Shown: positions 35,334-40,422 of the stretch, piece after piece | Numbering within the stretch: the stretch's first letter is position 1 | Layout of the letters: every line of letters starts with the position of its first letter | Assembly (NCBI GenBank): GCA_002403445.1 | Contig: DHHU01000037.1 | Span: 16,464-56,885 of the forward strand | Direction: 5' to 3' | Origin: Salinisphaeraceae bacterium UBA4764 | GTDB lineage: Bacteria; Pseudomonadota; Gammaproteobacteria; Nevskiales; Salinisphaeraceae | Length of the DNA: 40,422 nt | Translations under genes and position numbers: made by a program | The notes under the pieces: model-generated | What the model was told of the DNA's origin: nothing | Databases searched by the model: none | The model's input: only the letters and a program-made list of their open reading frames with translations

Positions 35334-35957
35334 ATGAACAGCAACGCACATTTCTACCGACCGAGCGAAGGCCATGGCCTGACTCATAACCCGTTCAACT
35401 CTATCGTGGCACCGCGCCCGATTGGCTGGGTATCATCGCGATCGGCCGATGGTTTAAATAATCTCGCGCCTTACAGTTTTTTCAACGCATTCAACTACAC
35501 CCCACCACTCGTCGGTTTTGCCAGTGTGGGATACAAGCACAGCGTGGCCAATATCGAAGCCACCGGCATGTTTGGGTGGAACCTGGCGACCGAGGCCAAC
35601 GCGATCGCCATGAACAAAAGCTCTGCCAGCGTCGACGCCGACGTCGACGAGTTTGAACTTGCAGGCCTGACACCTGCCACTGGCCGGGAAGTTGATACGC
35701 CTATTGTGGCCGAGGCACCCGTGGTTTTCGAATGCCGCCACAGCCAGACCCTGCAGTTAACAGCCGCCGACGGCAGCCAAACGGACACTTGGCTGGTGCT
35801 GGGTGAAGTTGTCGGCGTGCATATTGATTCGGCGTTGATTGTTGATGGAGTGTTCGATACTGCCGCGGCGCAACCGATACTTCGCGGGGGAGGACCGGCA
35901 GATTACTTTACCATCGATGCGTCCATGTGTTTCCGAATGGCACGTCCAGATTCTTGA
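35334..35957 (+). CDS. Flavin reductase family protein (FMN-binding split barrel)
   Basis: A 207-residue flavin-binding protein of the flavin reductase-like family, which binds FMN and in some members reduces free flavin with NAD(P)H. The conserved core reads NPFNSIVAPRPIGWVSS, NLAPYSFFNAF, HSVANIEATG and EFELAGL. The start is the ATG at 35334. It is divergent from the creatininase-family gene and may or may not belong to the preceding locus: a reduced-flavin supplier would fit a flavin- or pterin-dependent oxidation, but the family is common and often orphan. Confidence 0.88.
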   Translation: MNSNAHFYRPSEGHGLTHNPFNSIVAPRPIGWVSSRSADGLNNLAPYSFFNAFNYTPPLVGFASVGYKHSVANIEATGMFGWNLATEANAIAMNKSSASVDADVDEFELAGLTPATGREVDTPIVAEAPVVFECRHSQTLQLTAADGSQTDTWLVLGEVVGVHIDSALIVDGVFDTAAAQPILRGGGPADYFTIDASMCFRMARPDS

Positions 35958-35987
35958 GAATCTGCTTTAATCATAAGGCCCAACTCC

Positions 35988-36383
35988 ATGAAACCGAAGA
36001 TCCTAATACTGCCTACAGTCATCTTGGGCATTTCGATGATCAACGTCGGCTGTGCCCCTGACACATTGCCTTTGAACAAATCCCATCATCATCCCAGTCA
36101 TCGCGTGGCCCGTGTAACCTACGCCTGCGATAACGGCTTGGGGCATCGCAAGGTTCGCTACCCGGATGACCGTACGGCACTAGTGCCTTATCAAGGCAAT
36201 CATCATAAACTCAAACTCGATAAGTCGGCTTCTAGCGCCCGTTATATCGGTGACGGCATCATCTGGCGTAGCCAAGGCAGCGGCATCGGTTCTACGGCGA
36301 CTCTCTACAAAGCCAAGACTAATGGCGCCATTGGCAACAAGATCGCCGCCTGTCATGAAATCAAGAACTCTCGTACTAAATAA
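35988..36383 (+). CDS. MliC-like lipoprotein (C-type lysozyme inhibitor family)
   Basis: A 131-residue predicted lipoprotein. The signal peptide (about 1-21, basic start then hydrophobic core) ends at Cys22. The lipobox NVGC has Asn at -3, which is unusual. The mature part begins with a His-rich stretch (SHHHPSH) and contains TYACDNG, a basic strand KVRYPDD and a distal Cys near residue 123, the pattern of membrane-bound lysozyme inhibitors, where these cysteines form a disulfide. It would sit in the periplasm facing peptidoglycan and protect against C-type lysozyme. It lies 5 bp before the M42 peptidase gene on the same strand. Confidence 0.65.
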   Translation: MKPKILILPTVILGISMINVGCAPDTLPLNKSHHHPSHRVARVTYACDNGLGHRKVRYPDDRTALVPYQGNHHKLKLDKSASSARYIGDGIIWRSQGSGIGSTATLYKAKTNGAIGNKIAACHEIKNSRTK

Positions 36384-36388
36384 AATCT

Positions 36389-37480
36389 ATGGCCAATATA
36401 TCCTACAAACTGGATGATCAGGCGCTTACTTTTCTCGAGCGCTACCTCAACAACGCCGCCCCCACCGGCTTCGAAGCCAACGGCCAGCGGCTTTGGATGG
36501 AGTATTTACGCCCATACGTCGACTCTTTCATCACCGACAGCTACGGTTCGGCCGTGGGCGTAATCAATCCCAAAGCCGATTACAAGATCGTCATCGAGGG
36601 CCACGCCGATGAAATAGGTTGGACTGTCAACTACATCTCCGAAAACGGCTTTATCTACGTCATCCGCAACGGGGGCAGTGATCATCAGATTGCGACCTCC
36701 AAGCGTGTGGATATTCATACCGATAACGGCTTGGTTTCTGGTGTCTTCGGTTGGCCCGCAATCCACACCCGTGATCGCAACAAGGAAACGCCGCCATCGA
36801 CCGACAACATATTCATCGACGTAGGCGCACAATCCGGAGCCGAAGTCGAGAGCATGGGCGTGCACGTCGGCTGCCCCATCACTTATTCCGATACTTTCGG
36901 CATCCTCAACGGTGATAAATTCGTTTGCCGTGCCTTGGATAATCGAATCGGCGGTTTCATAATTGCTGAGGTCGCACGACGTTTCGCCGAGACGGGAGAC
37001 AAGCCGGGTTTCGGTCTGTATATCGTCAACTCGGTACAGGAGGAAGTCGGCCTGCGGGGCGCGGCCATGATTGCGGAGACGATTACACCCGACGCAGCTA
37101 TCGTGACCGACGTAACCCACGACACATCAACGCCGATGATCGAGCAAACCAAGGCGGGCGCCATCAAGATCGGCGATGGCCCAGCCATCACCCACGCACC
37201 ATCGGTACAGAACCGCCTTCGACAGCATATCGTCGACACGGCCAAACGCGCCGGGATACCTTTTCAGCGCAACGCCAAGTCACCGGGGACCGGCACCGAC
37301 ACCGATTCTTTCGCGGCCAGTGGCCGCGGTGTCCCGTCGGCGCTGGTCGCCCTGCCGCTTCGCTATATGCACACAACCGTTGAGATGGTCCAGCGCTCTG
37401 ACGTAGAACACGTGGTTGAATTGATGTATCAGAGCGTCGCTGATATAAAAATCGGTGAGCAATTCAGCTACTTTGAGTAG
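36389..37480 (+). CDS. M42-family metallo-aminopeptidase
   Basis: A dinuclear-metal aminopeptidase of the M42 (glutamyl aminopeptidase/TET) family, 363 residues, cytosolic and usually a large tetrahedral oligomer. The full active site can be read: His72 and Asp74 (GHADEIG), bridging Asp184 (LDNRIGG), general base Glu218 with ligand Glu219 (QEEVGLRG), Asp241 (TDVTHD) and His328 (MHTTVEM). Its role is removal of N-terminal residues from short peptides; substrate preference cannot be told. The start is the ATG at 36389, only 5 bp after the lipoprotein gene. Confidence 0.92.
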   Translation: MANISYKLDDQALTFLERYLNNAAPTGFEANGQRLWMEYLRPYVDSFITDSYGSAVGVINPKADYKIVIEGHADEIGWTVNYISENGFIYVIRNGGSDHQIATSKRVDIHTDNGLVSGVFGWPAIHTRDRNKETPPSTDNIFIDVGAQSGAEVESMGVHVGCPITYSDTFGILNGDKFVCRALDNRIGGFIIAEVARRFAETGDKPGFGLYIVNSVQEEVGLRGAAMIAETITPDAAIVTDVTHDTSTPMIEQTKAGAIKIGDGPAITHAPSVQNRLRQHIVDTAKRAGIPFQRNAKSPGTGTDTDSFAASGRGVPSALVALPLRYMHTTVEMVQRSDVEHVVELMYQSVADIKIGEQFSYFE

Positions 37481-37558
37481 CCTCCACAGGGTTGCCAAGT
37501 CAGTTTATCAGGCATTCTGAACCAGAGTTACGATGACAGTCGATGACTGGAAAGGCCA

Positions 37559-37906
37559 ATGATCACGGCGCTAGTGATTCTTCTGACTTTGCAACTGACG
37601 GGAACAGTGTTGAGCAGAGTCACCGGATTGCCCGTCCCCGGCCCGGTTATTGGATTGGTAGCGTTGTTTATCTTACTCAGTGTTCGGAGCACCATACCGG
37701 CCAACCTGAGCCAGACGAGTCAGACACTGGTCGACAACCTAACTTTGTTTTTCGTTCCCGCCGGTGTCGGAATCGTGAATCATCTCAAGGTGCTGGAAAA
37801 TAACGGTGGTGCAATTATCGTGACTTTGATAGCAAGTTCGGCGTTGACGATCACCGTCACCGGCATGACGTTCGCCGGTGTGTCCCGGCTAATGAATCGG
37901 TTATGA
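37559..37906 (+). CDS. lrgA: CidA/LrgA-family holin-like protein
   Basis: A small inner-membrane protein of 115 residues with about four hydrophobic segments; the conserved VPGPVIGLVALFILL lies near residue 25 and NLTLFFVPAGVGI around 62-74. LrgA/CidA proteins are holin-like and act with LrgB in murein hydrolase control or metabolite (pyruvate, glycolate) transport. The ATG at 37559 has an AAAGG site upstream. The gap to the next gene is 4 bp, so the two are co-translated. Confidence 0.88.
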   Translation: MITALVILLTLQLTGTVLSRVTGLPVPGPVIGLVALFILLSVRSTIPANLSQTSQTLVDNLTLFFVPAGVGIVNHLKVLENNGGAIIVTLIASSALTITVTGMTFAGVSRLMNRL

Positions 37907-37910
37907 TGCC

Positions 37911-38633
37911 GTGACACCCGCCATTACACATATTTGGCTCTATCTGGCGGATAAACCGCTAGTCTGGTTATTGTTGACGCTTGCCGTGTACGCCGGTGCA
38001 CGCCGGATTTTCGTTGCAAGCCGCGGATTTCCTTTGCTGAATCCATTGCTGGTTAGCGTCGCCGTCATCGCAGGCGTGTTGTTGAGCACGGGCACGTCCT
38101 ACGGCACCTATTTCCATGGCGCAAAATATGTGGCGTTCTGGCTCGGGCCAGCCACGATCGCTCTCGCCGTTCCGCTCGTCGGGCAACTGAACGTATTGCG
38201 AACTCGTCTGCTGCCAGTAACCGCCGCGCTCGTAGCCGGTTCGCTGACGGCGATCGGCTCGGCTTACACCATTGGCTGGGCACTGGGTCTCGGGCCCGAA
38301 GCCCTGGTTTCGATCCTCCCCAAGTCGATTACGACGCCCATCGCCATGGGGGTATCTAAGGAGATCGGGGGCAGCGCCTCGCTTACAGCCGTATTCGTGG
38401 TAATTACCGGCGTGCTCGGCGCGGTCATCGGGGCACCGATCCTGACTGCACTCGGCATTCGCGACTCGGCAGCGCGCGGGTTTGCTCTCGGCACGGCTGC
38501 GCACGGAATCGGCACTGCCCGCGCCTTTGAGGAACACGAAACCGCTGGAGCTTTCAGCGGACTGGCCATGGGCCTGAATGGCGTATTCACCGCCCTTGCG
38601 CTGCCGTTCATGATCTGGGTCGCGGGAGGTTGA
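37911..38633 (+). CDS. lrgB: LrgB-family membrane protein
   Basis: A polytopic membrane protein of 240 residues with about six to seven hydrophobic segments, partner of LrgA. Family signatures are the LPKSITTPIAMGVSKEIGG block (about residues 137-155) and the GTAAHGIGTARAFE stretch near residue 200. The start is a GTG at 37911, 4 bp after lrgA. No LytSR-type or LysR-type regulator sits next to the pair, so how it is controlled is not visible. Confidence 0.92.
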   Translation: MTPAITHIWLYLADKPLVWLLLTLAVYAGARRIFVASRGFPLLNPLLVSVAVIAGVLLSTGTSYGTYFHGAKYVAFWLGPATIALAVPLVGQLNVLRTRLLPVTAALVAGSLTAIGSAYTIGWALGLGPEALVSILPKSITTPIAMGVSKEIGGSASLTAVFVVITGVLGAVIGAPILTALGIRDSAARGFALGTAAHGIGTARAFEEHETAGAFSGLAMGLNGVFTALALPFMIWVAGG

Positions 38634-38833
38634 CTGGGCATATATACACAGCAAATAGTTTATCTCGATACAAATTGAGACACAGTCAACAGCTGCAAAT
38701 TAGTGATTGGGTATTCCGACCAAGGCAAACTGTGAGCGAATGTTGGCTACTTGGGCCGGATTCATGTACTTGTTCTAAAAACCATGTTGGCCAAAAACGA
38801 TTGAAAAGCTCCGGCTTCGGATAATTTCGGACA

Positions 38834-39496
38834 ATGACAGAAAAAACGCCAAAAAAACCAACAGCAACCGCGCCTGTCGACCGGGTGGCCGCGGATACGC
38901 ATTTGCGTGCCGTCGATCCGGTGCTTGCCAAAGTCATGGACCGTGCAGGCCCGTTTCGGCCCGAGCCGCGCGCCGAGCCAGACGTGTTCCACGCCCTCAT
39001 GAGGGCCATTATCTATCAGCAGCTGTCCGGAAAAGCAGCCGGAACGATTTACCGGCGGGTTCTGGACGCTGTGGGCGGCGGCTCGGAGCCGGGGGCTGCA
39101 CAAATTGCGGCGACGTCTGTCGAAACGCTGCGCGGTGCCGGCCTGTCGGCCAATAAGGAGCGTGCGCTGCGCGGTTTGGCCGATGCGACATTGGCGGGAG
39201 ACGTACCGTCCGAAGCTGATATTGGCGAAATCAGCGACGAAGATCTTGTCAAAGCGTTCAGCGCGCTGCGGGGCATCGGCCGCTGGACAGTGGAGATGTT
39301 GCTGTTGTTCCATCTGGAGCGGCCTGATGTGCTGCCGATCCACGATTTGGGTGTGCGCAAGGGATTTGCGCGCACTTACGGTTGGGATGAGCTACCCAAG
39401 CCGTACGAACTTGCGTCCCGCTGTGAGCTGTGGCGCCCGTATCGTTCGGTAGCCAGCTGGTACATGTGGCGGGCAACCGAGCTGGACTTTAACTAG
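38834..39496 (+). CDS. DNA-3-methyladenine glycosylase II (AlkA-type)
   Basis: A helix-hairpin-helix GPD base-excision glycosylase of 220 residues that removes alkylated purines. The segment FHALMRAIIYQQLSGKAA, the hairpin LRGIGRWTVEMLL (about 151-163) and catalytic Asp171 (LPIHDLGVRKG) are clear. The N-terminal TBP-like domain of E. coli AlkA (282 residues) is missing, as in the shorter MagI/Mag1-like forms. The first 20 residues are basic and low in complexity. The TAG stop is shared, as CTAG, with the convergent oxidoreductase gene. A 200-bp spacer separates it from lrgB. Confidence 0.92.
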   Translation: MTEKTPKKPTATAPVDRVAADTHLRAVDPVLAKVMDRAGPFRPEPRAEPDVFHALMRAIIYQQLSGKAAGTIYRRVLDAVGGGSEPGAAQIAATSVETLRGAGLSANKERALRGLADATLAGDVPSEADIGEISDEDLVKAFSALRGIGRWTVEMLLLFHLERPDVLPIHDLGVRKGFARTYGWDELPKPYELASRCELWRPYRSVASWYMWRATELDFN

Positions 39497-40422
39497 CCGC
39501 TCGTCACGACAATCCGGCCGAGGTGCTTACCCGAGGCCATCCTGGCTTGGGCTTCGTTGACTTCGTTGAACCCGAACACCTGATCGATCATAGGGATCAA
39601 CTTACCCGATTCGAAAAGCGGCACGAGACGCTCGGCAAACCACTGCGCCACATTAATCTTGTGCTCGAGCGGCAGGCTGCGCATCGTCATACCTCGAAGT
39701 TTCAGGCGGCGGCGCAGAATCTTGCTGACGTCAAATTCGCTCGCTCCGCCACCGATCACGCCAACTTGGACTTGGGTACCTTCATTGACTAATGCGTCAA
39801 GGTTATCGTTGATAGCCGGACCACCCACAAAATCCATGACCATGTTGGCGCCTCCGATCTCGGCCTGCACATCAGCCGAAACTCCATCTATCCCATTATC
39901 GGTCAAGCACCACGACGCGGCACGGTCAAAACCGGCCTCTACAAAACGCCTATCCAAATCTTTGAGCCGCTGGTCATTGCGGCTGGTGGCAATCGCCCTG
40001 GCGCCCAAGGCCTGGATCAGTTGCAGACCCGCTTGACCGACACCGGATGTCGCACCGCGAACGAGTACCCACTGGCCTGGACAAAGTCCGCCTTCGAGAA
40101 ACAAGGCACGGTAGGCCGTTGCAAACGCCTCGACAACTGCTGCGGCCTCACGCCAATCAAAACCCGCGGGGACAGGGATCGTCTCGCGTTCATGAACAAC
40201 GACCTGACTGGCGTAAGCACCGCCGCCAATCAACCCCATGACCCGATCGCCGGGTTGTCGCTCAGTGACGTCGTGTCCCACCTCGACAATTTCGCCAGCG
40301 TATTCCAAGCCGGGACGCAACGGATCAAAACCTGGCGGCGGTGGATAACGGCCCTTACGCTGCAGCAGGTCGGCGCGATTGATACCGAAAGCGTGAACCG
40401 TGATCCGCACTGATTGCCGATC
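39493..40422 (-). CDS. NAD(P)H:quinone oxidoreductase, MDR family (partial at window edge)
   Basis: A zeta-crystallin/quinone-oxidoreductase-like MDR protein without zinc ligands. The frame is open to the right edge, so the true N terminus (probably about 20 residues) is missing; a GTG at 40410 is unlikely to be the real start, since the residues before it (SVRITVHAFGINRADLLQR) continue the family's second strand. Seen are NRADLLQRKGRYPPPPG, PGLEYAGEIVEVG, the nucleotide fingerprint VRGATSGVGQAGLQLIQALGA and the C-terminal HLGRIVV. It would reduce quinones or enals with NADPH. It converges on the alkA-like gene. Confidence 0.9.
   Translation of the reverse strand, partial: DRQSVRITVHAFGINRADLLQRKGRYPPPPGFDPLRPGLEYAGEIVEVGHDVTERQPGDRVMGLIGGGAYASQVVVHERETIPVPAGFDWREAAAVVEAFATAYRALFLEGGLCPGQWVLVRGATSGVGQAGLQLIQALGARAIATSRNDQRLKDLDRRFVEAGFDRAASWCLTDNGIDGVSADVQAEIGGANMVMDFVGGPAINDNLDALVNEGTQVQVGVIGGGASEFDVSKILRRRLKLRGMTMRSLPLEHKINVAQWFAERLVPLFESGKLIPMIDQVFGFNEVNEAQARMASGKHLGRIVVTSG

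Noticed and set aside
36506..37120. Minus-strand open frame of 204 codons
   Set aside because: Antisense to the M42 peptidase, whose full active site can be read on the plus strand.
37968..38654. Minus-strand open frame of 228 codons
   Set aside because: Antisense to lrgB, which has clear membrane segments and signatures; the antisense product is low-complexity and unrecognisable.
38663..38680. Hairpin TCTCGAT-ACAA-ATTGAGA after lrgB
   Set aside because: A 7-bp stem with one G-U pair, but no U-run follows, so it was not called a terminator.

Overview
The window reads as a densely coded chromosomal segment of a gammaproteobacterium of moderate G+C content. The signs are an E. coli-like class I fructose-bisphosphate aldolase, a CpsG-type phosphohexomutase, a CbpA/CbpM pair, SbmA/YddA-type and MntH-type transporters, an MliC-type lysozyme inhibitor and LrgA/LrgB. 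I cannot name the genus from sequence alone. No insertion sequence, prophage, CRISPR array or rRNA gene is visible; the only RNA gene is a tRNA-Leu(UAG).

Layout. 1-3033: a cupin and a long-type glyoxalase I on the minus strand, then an AlsS-type acetolactate synthase. 3077-9111: tRNA-Leu, an MntH-type metal transporter behind a palindromic promoter element, then on the minus strand an SbmA/YddA-like ABC exporter, an AI-2E/PerM-family membrane protein and the cbpA-cbpM chaperone pair. 9407-24636: a carbon-storage island: fructose-1,6-bisphosphatase, class I aldolase, phosphohexomutase, glycogen debranching enzyme, a GH13 alpha-glucosidase, and a tightly packed glgC-glgA-glgP-glgB operon. Together these cover gluconeogenic triose to glucose-1-phosphate, ADP-glucose, glycogen, and its mobilisation. 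24680-27659: a three-part protein with a pseudo-receiver-like start and a roadblock/LC7-like end, then cyclopropane-fatty-acid synthase.

27801-35177 is the most interesting part. Seven genes look like a dispersed pyrimidine/pterin-type biosynthetic locus: a zinc-dehydrogenase-like MDR protein, a 6-pyruvoyltetrahydropterin-synthase-like protein that has lost its catalytic triad, a GT4 glycosyltransferase, a SAM methyltransferase, a stand-alone RibD-type reductase, a GTP cyclohydrolase II with a 180-residue N-terminal extension, and a creatininase-family amidohydrolase. A flavin reductase follows. The enzyme types are those that would open GTP, reduce the ribosyl chain, and then glycosylate and methylate a product. 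No ribB, ribE or ribH is present, so this is not an ordinary riboflavin operon. The product is unknown to me. A 13-bp direct repeat lies between the divergent ribD-like and GTP cyclohydrolase genes and is a candidate operator.

35988-40422: an MliC-like lipoprotein, an M42 aminopeptidase, an lrgA-lrgB pair, an AlkA-type DNA glycosylase, and a quinone oxidoreductase cut by the right edge of the window. The last two genes converge and share one CTAG as both stop codons.
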